DNA of 45,883 bases, taken from NCBI GenBank assembly GCA_009780345.1, contig WRAG01000019.1, positions 1 to 45,883 on the forward strand, in the 5' to 3' direction. This DNA is from Oscillospiraceae bacterium. GTDB taxonomy: Bacteria > Bacillota > Clostridia > Monoglobales > WRAG01. The notes beneath the pieces are model-generated. The model saw nothing but the letters and a program-made list of their open reading frames with translations. It was not told the DNA's origin and ran no database searches. Shown in pieces: positions 33,234 through 39,831 of the stretch; the first letter of the stretch is position 1; each line of letters starts with the position of its first letter. The position numbers and the translations under genes were made by a program.

Positions 33234-33302
33234 GCGCAATCAAAGGGCTGACTTTCACAGAGGCGGTACCGTGGAGATTTCCACTCGCTTCAATGGTTGC
33301 GC
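33234..33302 (-). promoter_or_regulatory. short cobalamin-riboswitch-like element
   Basis: On the minus strand the outer stem GCGCAA (33302-33297) / TTGCGC (33239-33234) encloses GAAGC, GTGGAAATCTCCAC, then CGGTACCGCCTCTGTGA and AAGTCAG. This follows the conserved order of the cobalamin riboswitch core: GAA, GTG-AAATC, CGGT-CCGCC-CTGT-A, AGTCAG. The P7-P11 extension is missing, and only the first six bases of the B12 box (AGYCAGGAGACCTGCC) match. Downstream, an AAAATCC/GGATTTT hairpin touches AGGAGGATT before the ATG at 33190, so control of translation is likely. Confidence 0.65.
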
Positions 33303-33328
33303 TATGTTAATTTAATATTTATCGAATT

Positions 33329-34003
33329 TTATTTTACCACTTTACTTCTATACTTCGCGGGAGTGTCGCCGGTAACACTTTTGAAAACCTTTGTAAAATA
33401 GCTTTGCTCTTCAAATCCCGCCATATCCGAAATATCAATCAGCGATAAAGACTTGTCCGCAAGCAGTTCGATACTTTTCTCAATACGAACTTTGTTGATA
33501 TACGCTGTCAAACTGTCGCCTGTTTCCTCTTTAAAGATGCGACTTAGGTAGGATTTGCTTAAATAAACGTGGTGCGCGATATCTTCAATCGTAAGTTTTT
33601 GCCCACAATTCTCGCGAATATAACTTTTCGCCTCGGCAATAGTGTGCGTGTGCTTCAACCCTTTAAAATTAAGCATATATCCCAAAAAGTTCTCCAAAAC
33701 CGCGGTAAACCACACGTTAAGCTCGTAGAAATTGCTAAGTGTTTGAATGGTTTCGAAATATGTGTTGTTAAGCTTTAAAACTTCGTCGTCATCGGCGCCG
33801 CGGTCAATCGCGCTTCGAGAAAGAAGAACCACAAGCTCAAGCGCGCGTGTCTTTAGCGCAGACAGATCTTCTTGAGAATAGTAGTAAATGTTAACAAGAA
33901 GTATGTTAAGGATTTCTTTCGCCAATGTTTCGTCACCTTTGGAAATCGCTTCAACCAACAGCTTTTCAAGCCGCATCGGATACTTTGCGAAATCAAACTC
34001 CAT
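33329..34003 (-). CDS. AraC-family regulator of the PocR-associated type, sensor domain absent
   Basis: 224 residues. The C-terminal ~100 residues are an AraC double helix-turn-helix (KLTIEDIAHHVYLSKSYLSR, IFKEETGDSL, then SLIDISDMAGFEEQSYFTKV, FKSVTGDTPAKYR). The N-terminal ~110 residues (LEKLLVEAISKGDETLAKEI, ELVVLLSRSAIDRGADDDEV, LNNTYFETIQTL) match what I know as the helical linker between a PocR ligand domain and the HTH in clostridial regulators of propanediol, ethanolamine and methyltransferase genes. The PocR domain itself is missing, and only 70 bp separate the start from the divergent gene, so it is not simply frameshifted upstream. GGAGGG precedes the ATG by 6 nt. It probably controls the divergent ASKHA gene. 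Confidence 0.8.
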   Translation of the reverse strand: MEFDFAKYPMRLEKLLVEAISKGDETLAKEILNILLVNIYYYSQEDLSALKTRALELVVLLSRSAIDRGADDDEVLKLNNTYFETIQTLSNFYELNVWFTAVLENFLGYMLNFKGLKHTHTIAEAKSYIRENCGQKLTIEDIAHHVYLSKSYLSRIFKEETGDSLTAYINKVRIEKSIELLADKSLSLIDISDMAGFEEQSYFTKVFKSVTGDTPAKYRSKVVK

Positions 34004-34037
34004 GTGCTACCCTCCGTATTAGAACCTATGTTCCTAC

Positions 34038-34066
34038 TTGACATTTCCGTATAAATCCGCTACAAT
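34038..34066 (+). promoter_or_regulatory. sigma-A promoter of the ASKHA gene
   Basis: TTGACA (34038-34043), 17 nt, TACAAT (34061-34066). The transcript should begin near 34073, too close to the ATG at 34075 for that codon to be used, which supports the ATG at 34090. Confidence 0.8.
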
Positions 34067-34089
34067 CTCTTTGAATGGAGAGATTGCCG

Positions 34090-35406
34090 ATGTTTAAATG
34101 TACCGGAAATTGCGCCGAGTGCGGTCGCTGCACCAATTATATCACAGATAACCGAAAATTTCAAGGTGTAACTTCGGGAATTTACCGAAAGTTTACAAAA
34201 AATCCGATTACAAGCAAGCAAAACTGCTATGGAATGGCGGTGGATATTGGAACGACGACCATCGCCGGATATCTTTATAAATTCCCCGAATGCGAGCTTG
34301 TCAGTTCAATTTGCGTACCAAATTCGCAAGTAATACACGGCGCGGACGTGATTTCGCGAATAGAATACGCCAACAACGGCGGTTTAGACAACCTGCGAGA
34401 CAAAGTTTGGGCGCAGATAGACAAAATCACCGCCGCATTTGAAAGTAAAGCCGGCGAAGCGATTGACACTTTCGTAATTACCGGAAATACCGCGATGTTG
34501 CACATTCTCGAAGGGATTGACCCGCGGTCGTTGGCGGTCGCGCCGTTTACGCCGCAAAGTCTCTTTGGGCAGGCAAGCCTGCACCAATCCCGCGTTGTAG
34601 ATGCGCAAACATCTGCCCGCGAGACACGAGAGGTTGCTGGAAAAACCTATCTCCCGCGGTGTATATCATCCTACGTCGGCGCGGATATTACTTGCGGGAT
34701 TTTGGCGAGCGGAATGATGGAAGATAAAGTGTCGTTTCTAGTTGATATCGGGACCAACGGCGAGATGGCTCTGTGGAGCGGCGAGAAATTGGTATGCTGC
34801 GCAACCGCTGCGGGACCGGCGTTTGAGGGCGCGGGAATCGCCGCCGGCTGCCCTGCCGTAAGCGGAGCGATTAACAAAGTTTGCGTAAGTAACGGCGAAA
34901 TTTCATACACAACCATAGATGATGAAACGCCGATGGGAATTTGCGGAACGGGAATTATCGACGTAATCGCTTGTATGCTTGCATTAGGAGTGATTGACGA
35001 AACCGGATATTTGGAAGATGATTTTCAAATCGGCGACAGTGGGATTTTTATAACGCCGAACGATATTCGCCAGGTGCAGTTGGCGAAATCCGCGATTCGC
35101 GCGGGAATTGACACTTTGCTGAACGAGCGGGGCGTTACGGTTGACGATGTGGAAAATTTCTACATCGCCGGCGGGTTTGGGAACTATATCGACAAGCAGA
35201 GTTGCGCTAAAATCGGGCTGATTCCGAGCGAGATTTTGGATAAGGTAGTTGTAATCGGCAATTCGGCGGGAATCGGCGCGGGAATGATTCTGCAAAGCCG
35301 CGCGTGTTTGGAAGAATCGGAGCGAATCGGCGAAATGGCGGAAACGGTTGATTTATCGACCAGTTCGTACTTTATGGAGAAGTATGTGGAGCATATGATG
35401 TTTTAG
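34090..35406 (+). CDS. RACo-type ASKHA protein (reductive activator of corrinoid proteins family)
   Basis: 438 residues from the ATG at 34090 (GGAGAG 7 nt upstream). A short N-terminal cysteine group (C4-x3-C8-x2-C11-x2-C14) replaces the [2Fe-2S] ferredoxin domain of full RACo. The rest is the DUF4445 actin-like ATPase: GMAVDIGTTTIAGYLY (phosphate 1), VITGNTAMLHILEGIDP, SYVGADITCGIL, FLVDIGTNGEMALW (phosphate 2), AGPAFEGAGIAAG, and FYIAGGFGNYIDKQSCAKIG. These proteins spend ATP to reduce Co(II) corrinoids to the active Co(I) form for methyltransferases. About 20 residues (about 160-182) between FTPQSLFG and YLPRC appear to be an insertion encoded by a palindromic repeat also present in uvrA. 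No corrinoid protein gene is in the window. Confidence 0.8.
   Translation: MFKCTGNCAECGRCTNYITDNRKFQGVTSGIYRKFTKNPITSKQNCYGMAVDIGTTTIAGYLYKFPECELVSSICVPNSQVIHGADVISRIEYANNGGLDNLRDKVWAQIDKITAAFESKAGEAIDTFVITGNTAMLHILEGIDPRSLAVAPFTPQSLFGQASLHQSRVVDAQTSARETREVAGKTYLPRCISSYVGADITCGILASGMMEDKVSFLVDIGTNGEMALWSGEKLVCCATAAGPAFEGAGIAAGCPAVSGAINKVCVSNGEISYTTIDDETPMGICGTGIIDVIACMLALGVIDETGYLEDDFQIGDSGIFITPNDIRQVQLAKSAIRAGIDTLLNERGVTVDDVENFYIAGGFGNYIDKQSCAKIGLIPSEILDKVVVIGNSAGIGAGMILQSRACLEESERIGEMAETVDLSTSSYFMEKYVEHMMF
34569..34636 (+). repeat. small palindromic element inserted in frame in the ASKHA gene
   Basis: Starts with GCAGGC-AA-GCCTGC (34569-34582), then ACCAATCCCGCG, a small AGATG/CATCT hairpin (34600-34615), and ends with CCCGCGAGACACGAGAG. 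Start and end match the element in uvrA (42933-43013); the middle differs. Confidence 0.6.
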
Positions 35407-35880
35407 GGCTTTGCTCTAAGACCCTTTTTTGCCGCTGAGGCGGCGAGGCTTTTGCGCGTGCGCGCGCGGCGCGACAAGGACCAGTCCTTGTCAATCCAGC
35501 AAACTTTTGCGCGCCAAAAGTTTGATCAAAAGCGCCGCGCTCACGCACGTGCTTAAAAACCAAGCACACGTGGCGCGGAAGCTAGTGCAAACATAGCACA
35601 CTAACCAAAAACATCTCGCGCTTTTAGGCGCGGGTCGCTCTCGAACAGAAGCGGCGTTCGTACATACTAATCTTTCCGCGAATGCGGTTAGCTAACCCAA
35701 ATAGCGGCACGTTTTTGATAGCGCGAAAGCGCGTTTGTGCCGCAAAGTTTTACTAAATTTTTTGTGAAAAAATTTTTGGGGCTTGACAAGGGTTTCAATA
35801 AACCCTTGTCGTCCTGCGCTGACAAGCGCAAGTGCTACAGCGACTTCGCTGAAAAGTTTTTAGTCCGCGCCCTCGGACGC
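35407..35880. repeat. intergenic repeat mosaic 4
   Basis: About 480 bp with no gene. Modules: TTTGCCGCTGAGGCGGCGAG (35429-35447, also at 45352-45371); AAGGACCAGTCCTTG plus the AAACTTTTGCGCGCCAAAAG block (35475-35536, near-identical to 19541-19597); CTCGCGCTTTTAGGCGCGGG to CTTTCCGCGAATGCGGTTAG (35614-35695, as at 19676-19757); and GGGGCTTGACAAGGGTTT...AAACCCTTGTCGTCCTGCGC (35778-35820, as at 20037 and, inverted, 25768). Confidence 0.85.
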
Positions 35881-35897
35881 AAAAAAGGAGAAATCAT

Positions 35898-36428
35898 ATG
35901 AAACTAATCGAACAAATCAAAAACTTAGGCGCGCATAACGCGGCGATTGTTGAGGTTTCCGACATTCCGTTCGAGCCGTCGCTGATTGACATGTGCAAAA
36001 TGAACACTTGCGGGAACTATGGCAAGAGCTGGGTTTGCCCCCCGCTTAGCGGGGAGATTGACGACTTAATCGCGAGAGCCAAGCAATACAAGCGAATGCT
36101 TGTATTTCAGGCGGTCTACCCGCTGGAAGATAGCTTTGACATCGAGGGAATGTTCGCCGCGAACGAGAGTTTTCGCAAGCTGACGGTGGATATTGATCGC
36201 GTTTGCAGGGCTGAATGGACTGACATACTTACGTTATCAGCAGGAAAGTGCGCGATTTGTGACGAGTGCGGCGCAATAACCAACGAACCTTGCCGCGCCC
36301 CGGACAGAGCTTACGCCGCGCTGGAGGCGTACGGGATTTTTGTATCGAAGTTGGCGGAGGTTAGCGGAATCAAGTATATCAACGGCGTAAATACCGTGAC
36401 ATACTTCGGCGGGATATTATTCAATTAA
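35898..36428 (+). CDS. DUF2284 cysteine-rich, probably metal-binding protein
   Basis: 176 residues with the DUF2284 cysteine pattern: CKMNTCGNYGKSWVCPP (about 33-49) and CAICDECGAITNEPCRAPDR (about 117-136). The family is thought to bind metal or iron-sulfur and is often found near corrinoid methyltransferase or RACo genes in anaerobes; its reaction is unknown. AGGAG lies 7 nt before the ATG. The CPPLSGEI codons contain a CCCCGC-TTA-GCGGGG palindrome (36040-36054). It lies after the ASKHA gene in the same direction, with repeat mosaic 4 between them. Confidence 0.8.
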   Translation: MKLIEQIKNLGAHNAAIVEVSDIPFEPSLIDMCKMNTCGNYGKSWVCPPLSGEIDDLIARAKQYKRMLVFQAVYPLEDSFDIEGMFAANESFRKLTVDIDRVCRAEWTDILTLSAGKCAICDECGAITNEPCRAPDRAYAALEAYGIFVSKLAEVSGIKYINGVNTVTYFGGILFN

Positions 36429-36512
36429 TAATTAACAGTTTTAAAGCAACAAAACATGAGTTTAAGCATAAAATGGTACGGAATCATAAATTTTATACTG
36501 GGAGTTGAAACT

Positions 36513-37124
36513 ATGTATTTTCCGGAACCATCTTATAAATGCGAAAAAGCGCACCCATGCGGTGAGCATTGCAAATGCCCCGATTTTTATCGGCAGTTTA
36601 TTTTGACAAACGGTATGCGTCTCGCGTGGGAGCAGCATATCTACTGGACGCGACTGTTTTTAATCAGTACAGCGGAAAGACTTGCCGACTTGAAAGATAC
36701 GACCGCAAGGCTTATGCAAAACCCGAAAGATATCGCGAAAGTTTTCGAGCCGTATTATCCAGCCGATGTCACGCGGGAAATCGCGCGGTTGTTGACCGAA
36801 CACTTGCAAATCGGCGGCGATTTGATTACCGCTTTGCGGGATAAGAAAGCGGCGGAAGCGGCGGAGTTGAACCGTCGCTGGTACTTAAACGCCGACCAAA
36901 TGGCGGCGGCGTTCGCGGCGATAAACCCGAATTATAAGCTTGATGAAATGCGGCAAATGCTGCGCACGCATTTGGATTTGACAACGAAAGAAGTTACCGC
37001 GCGGCTTGCGGGGCGTTATGCCGAGGATATTGAAGCGTTCGGCAAAGTCGAGCGTGAAGCCATGATGATGGCTGACTATTTCACGCAGGGGATTTTCAAA
37101 GAATTCCCGCATAAGTTTGTGTAA
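36513..37124 (+). CDS. all-helical protein of unknown function
   Basis: 203 residues from the ATG at 36513 (GGGAG 8 nt upstream; the longer frame from 36456 has no site). A short N-terminal cysteine-rich stretch (CEKAHPCGEHCKCPDFYRQF, about 9-28) precedes helices with LAWEQHIYWTRLFLISTAER, TARLMQNPKDIAKVFEPYY, LLTEHLQIGGDLITALRDKK, RRWYLNADQMAAAFAAINP and MLRTHLDLTTKEVTARL. I recall a Firmicute family with the W-E-Q-H-x-x-W-T-R and R-W-Y-x-N-A-D signatures that has sometimes been mislabelled acetylglutamate kinase; it lacks a kinase fold. The cysteine-rich head is unusual and may bind metal. Function unknown. Confidence 0.7.
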   Translation: MYFPEPSYKCEKAHPCGEHCKCPDFYRQFILTNGMRLAWEQHIYWTRLFLISTAERLADLKDTTARLMQNPKDIAKVFEPYYPADVTREIARLLTEHLQIGGDLITALRDKKAAEAAELNRRWYLNADQMAAAFAAINPNYKLDEMRQMLRTHLDLTTKEVTARLAGRYAEDIEAFGKVEREAMMMADYFTQGIFKEFPHKFV

Positions 37125-37160
37125 ATTTATTGCGAAAATGTAAAGCATTTGTCGGAATGA

Positions 37161-37189
37161 TTGACAAACAAGGCTGCATATGGTATACT
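37161..37189 (+). promoter_or_regulatory. sigma-A promoter of the ClpE-like gene
   Basis: TTGACA (37161-37166), 17 nt, TATACT (37184-37189) preceded by TGG. No CtsR (GGTCAAA) or CIRCE site is visible. Confidence 0.8.
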
Positions 37190-37221
37190 AAGGTTTGTGT
37201 TTAATGACGCAAACCTTTTTT
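37190..37221 (+). terminator. hairpin with T-run at the ClpE-like gene start site
   Basis: AAGGTTTGTG (37190-37199) and CGCAAACCTT (37208-37217) with an 8-nt loop and six T (37216-37221). The left arm begins right at the -10 box and would be partly outside a transcript from 37161-37189, so it should end transcripts from the upstream gene; a DNA-binding site at +1 is the alternative. Confidence 0.6.
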
Positions 37222-37265
37222 ATGTACCATATCATATACAATTAAGAAATCGGGGTAATTTATAT

Positions 37266-39602
37266 ATGCTTTGTTCAAAATGTAACGAAAATTTGGCGGT
37301 TGTTTTTATAACCAAAATCGATGAAAAAGGTCGGCAGGCAAATGAGGGACTGTGCTTGACCTGCGCGAAAGATATGAATCTTCCGCATATCAACAATATC
37401 ATTTCCCAAATGGGCGTTGACCCCAGCGAGATTGACGAGATGAATAAGGAAATGAGCGAAATGTTCGCCGACGCGTTTGCGAGCGGTGAAGTTATCGAAC
37501 CTGTGGACGACCCTGAAAACCCGGGAAGTTCGAATATGAATTTTAATATCAACAAACTACGCGAAACGCTTGGAATCAATCGAATGGGCGGCTCGGAGGA
37601 AGAAATGCCCCCTCCGCCGCACCTGCCGCACCAAACGGGCGCGGCTCCCGCCGCTTCAGCGCGCACGCGAACCAGGCAAAAGCCGAATAAGCGGAAATAT
37701 CTTGAAATGTACGGCACGAACTTGACCGCGAAAGCTATCCAAGGAAAAATCGACCGAGTGATCGGGCGTGAAACCGAAATCGAGAGAATGTCGCAGATTT
37801 TGAACCGCCGGACGAAAAATAATCCATGCCTAATCGGCGAGCCGGGCGTCGGAAAAACCGCAATCGCCGAAGGGCTCGCGCTTCGGATTGCGACCGGCGA
37901 AGTTCCCGCTAAACTTTTGGGATACGAAATTTATTTGCTTGATTTGTCGGCGGTGGTTGCGGGAACGCAGTTCCGCGGGCAGTTTGAGGCGCGCATTAAA
38001 GCAATTATCGACGAAGTGAAGCGCGCGGGGAATATTGTGCTTGTAATCGACGAGGTACATTCTATCGTGACCGCCGGCGACGCGGAGGGCGCAATGAGCG
38101 CAGGCGCGATTCTAAAGCCCGCGCTTGCGAAAGGCGAAATCCAGGTTATCGGCGCGACGACTCTGAACGAATATCGCAAACATATCGAGAAAGATTCCGC
38201 GCTTGAACGGCGGTTCCAGCCTGTTATGGTTGACGAGCCGAGCGTTGACGAGACAATTGAGATAATCAAAGGAATCCGCGAGTATTATGAGGATTATCAC
38301 AAGGTGAAAATTACCGATGAGATTATCGAAATGGCGGCGATTTTGTCCGAGCGGTATATTAACGACCGATTCTTGCCCGACAAAGCGATTGACGTGATCG
38401 ACGAGGCGGCGAGCAAGGTGAATTTAGGAAACAAGTCGCTTGTCGAGCTTGAAAAGCTGAAAATCGAGCTGAAAAAAGTGCAGGACGAGAAAGAAGACGC
38501 GGCAAGCGCCGATTCTGAGGAAGACTATAAAAAAGCGGCGGAACTTAAAAGCCGCGAATGTAAGTTGCTTGATGACATTGCGAATTTGGAAAAATTGAGC
38601 GAGAATATTTATATTCAGCGGGAAGACATTGCCGCCGTTATCGAGATGTGGACGAAAATCCCGGTGAAAGATATTACCGAAACCGAGACCGAGCGGCTTG
38701 TGAATATGGAGCAACTTTTACACGAGCGGGTAATTGGGCAGAATGACGCGATTGACGCTGTTGCGCGAGCGATTCGGAGGGGCCGCGCAGGAATTTCGGT
38801 GAAACGCCGACCTGTGTCTTTTATATTCGTCGGTCCGACGGGCGTCGGGAAAACCGAACTTGTAAAGCAACTCGCGCGAGTGATGTTCGGAAGCGAAGAA
38901 GCGCTGATTCGCCTTGATATGAGTGAGTTTATGGAGAAACATTCGGTGTCGAAACTTTCGGGTTCGCCGCCGGGATATGTCGGTTACGACGATGGCGGGC
39001 ATTTCTCCGAAAAAGTGCGGCGGCGTCCGTATTCGGTGATCTTGCTTGACGAGGTTGAAAAGGCGCACCCCGACGTGTTTAACATGCTTTTGCAAATCTT
39101 GGACGATGGAAAAATGACCGACGGACAAGGGCGCGTGGTTTCGTTTGAAAACACCGTCATAGTTATGACGTCCAACGCCGGAAGTAACGAGAAAAGCAAC
39201 ATCGCCGGCTTCGGCGGAAGCACGGGAATCGCCAATAAAGATAAGATTGACCGCGCTTTGAAAGATATTTTCCGTCCCGAGTTTTTGAATCGCGTTGACG
39301 AAATTGTTATGTTTGACGAGCTTTCACAAGCTGAGCTGATCGAGATTATTACGTTAATGTTAGCTGATTTAGCGGAGGGGCTTTCTGAAAAAGGAATTTC
39401 GCTGAACGTAACGAACGCGGCGAAGGAACATATCTTCAAAAATGGCTACCACCGAACGTTCGGCGCGCGTCCGCTTCGTCGATTTATTCAGCGGAATATC
39501 GAGGATAGACTCTCAGACATGCTGCTGCGCGGTGAAATCCGCGGCGGAAGCGCGGTGACGGTTGGCGTGAGAGAAGATGAGTTGAAATTTAAAGTTGATT
39601 AG
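37266..39602 (+). CDS. ClpE/ClpC-like AAA+ unfoldase with N-terminal zinc finger
   Basis: 778 residues from the ATG at 37266, which gives the N-terminus MLCSKCNENLAVVFITK. Residues 3-35 hold two C-x2-C pairs (LCSKC, LCLTCAK), the zinc finger of ClpE instead of a Clp-N double repeat. Then a Pro/Ala linker (about 110-145), AAA+ 1 (GEPGVGKT, VIDEVHSIV), a coiled-coil middle region (about 375-440) and AAA+ 2 (GPTGVGKT, ILLDEVEKAHPDVF, arginine-finger region NRVDEIVMF, HRTFGARPLRRFIQ). It should unfold proteins for ClpP and help with protein quality control. The upstream GGGG ribosome site is weak and 11 nt away. No ClpP contact loop of the L/I/V-G-F/L type was confirmed by eye. Confidence 0.88.
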   Translation: MLCSKCNENLAVVFITKIDEKGRQANEGLCLTCAKDMNLPHINNIISQMGVDPSEIDEMNKEMSEMFADAFASGEVIEPVDDPENPGSSNMNFNINKLRETLGINRMGGSEEEMPPPPHLPHQTGAAPAASARTRTRQKPNKRKYLEMYGTNLTAKAIQGKIDRVIGRETEIERMSQILNRRTKNNPCLIGEPGVGKTAIAEGLALRIATGEVPAKLLGYEIYLLDLSAVVAGTQFRGQFEARIKAIIDEVKRAGNIVLVIDEVHSIVTAGDAEGAMSAGAILKPALAKGEIQVIGATTLNEYRKHIEKDSALERRFQPVMVDEPSVDETIEIIKGIREYYEDYHKVKITDEIIEMAAILSERYINDRFLPDKAIDVIDEAASKVNLGNKSLVELEKLKIELKKVQDEKEDAASADSEEDYKKAAELKSRECKLLDDIANLEKLSENIYIQREDIAAVIEMWTKIPVKDITETETERLVNMEQLLHERVIGQNDAIDAVARAIRRGRAGISVKRRPVSFIFVGPTGVGKTELVKQLARVMFGSEEALIRLDMSEFMEKHSVSKLSGSPPGYVGYDDGGHFSEKVRRRPYSVILLDEVEKAHPDVFNMLLQILDDGKMTDGQGRVVSFENTVIVMTSNAGSNEKSNIAGFGGSTGIANKDKIDRALKDIFRPEFLNRVDEIVMFDELSQAELIEIITLMLADLAEGLSEKGISLNVTNAAKEHIFKNGYHRTFGARPLRRFIQRNIEDRLSDMLLRGEIRGGSAVTVGVREDELKFKVD

Positions 39603-39603
39603 A

Positions 39604-39635
39604 TTAAAAGCCGCTTTGCGGCTTTTAATTTTTTT
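39604..39635 (+). terminator. terminator of the ClpE-like gene
   Basis: TTAAAAGCCGC-TTT-GCGGCTTTTAA followed by seven T. Confidence 0.9.
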
Positions 39636-39656
39636 CGAAAAAAATTAATTTTCATA

Positions 39657-39685
39657 TTGACAAAATTTATGGACAGTGGTATAAT
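39657..39685 (+). promoter_or_regulatory. consensus promoter of tRNA-Arg
   Basis: TTGACA (39657-39662), 17 nt, TATAAT (39680-39685); the tRNA begins 20 bp after the -10. Confidence 0.9.
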
Positions 39686-39704
39686 CATTTAGTTGAAAAA
39701 ATAT

Positions 39705-39780
<76 letters not shown>

Positions 39781-39781
<1 letters not shown>

Positions 39782-39818
39782 AAATAGTGCAGAGTCATTC
39801 ACTCTGCGCTATTTTTTT
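39781..39818 (+). terminator. tRNA-Arg terminator abutting the CPBP gene
   Basis: AAAATAGTGCAGAGT / ACTCTGCGCTATTTT (15 bp, one G-U), loop CATTC, then T-run to 39818. The next bases are AGGAG, the ribosome site of the CPBP-like gene, so that gene probably depends on read-through from the tRNA promoter. Confidence 0.8.
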
Positions 39819-39831
39819 AGGAGTTGATAGT

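Noticed and set aside
33234-33302. Cyclic-di-GMP or TPP riboswitch as explanation of the conserved leader
   Set aside because: The c-di-GMP and TPP core motifs are absent; the CGGT-CCGCC-CTGT-A and AGTCAG order fits cobalamin elements much better.
34003-34090. A frameshifted PocR domain upstream of the AraC gene
   Set aside because: Only 70 bp separate the two starts and they are filled by the divergent promoter; there is no room for a domain.
37125-37265. CtsR or CIRCE heat-shock operator before the ClpE-like gene
   Set aside because: Neither GGTCAAA tandem repeats nor TTAGCACTC-N9-GAGTGCTAA is present.
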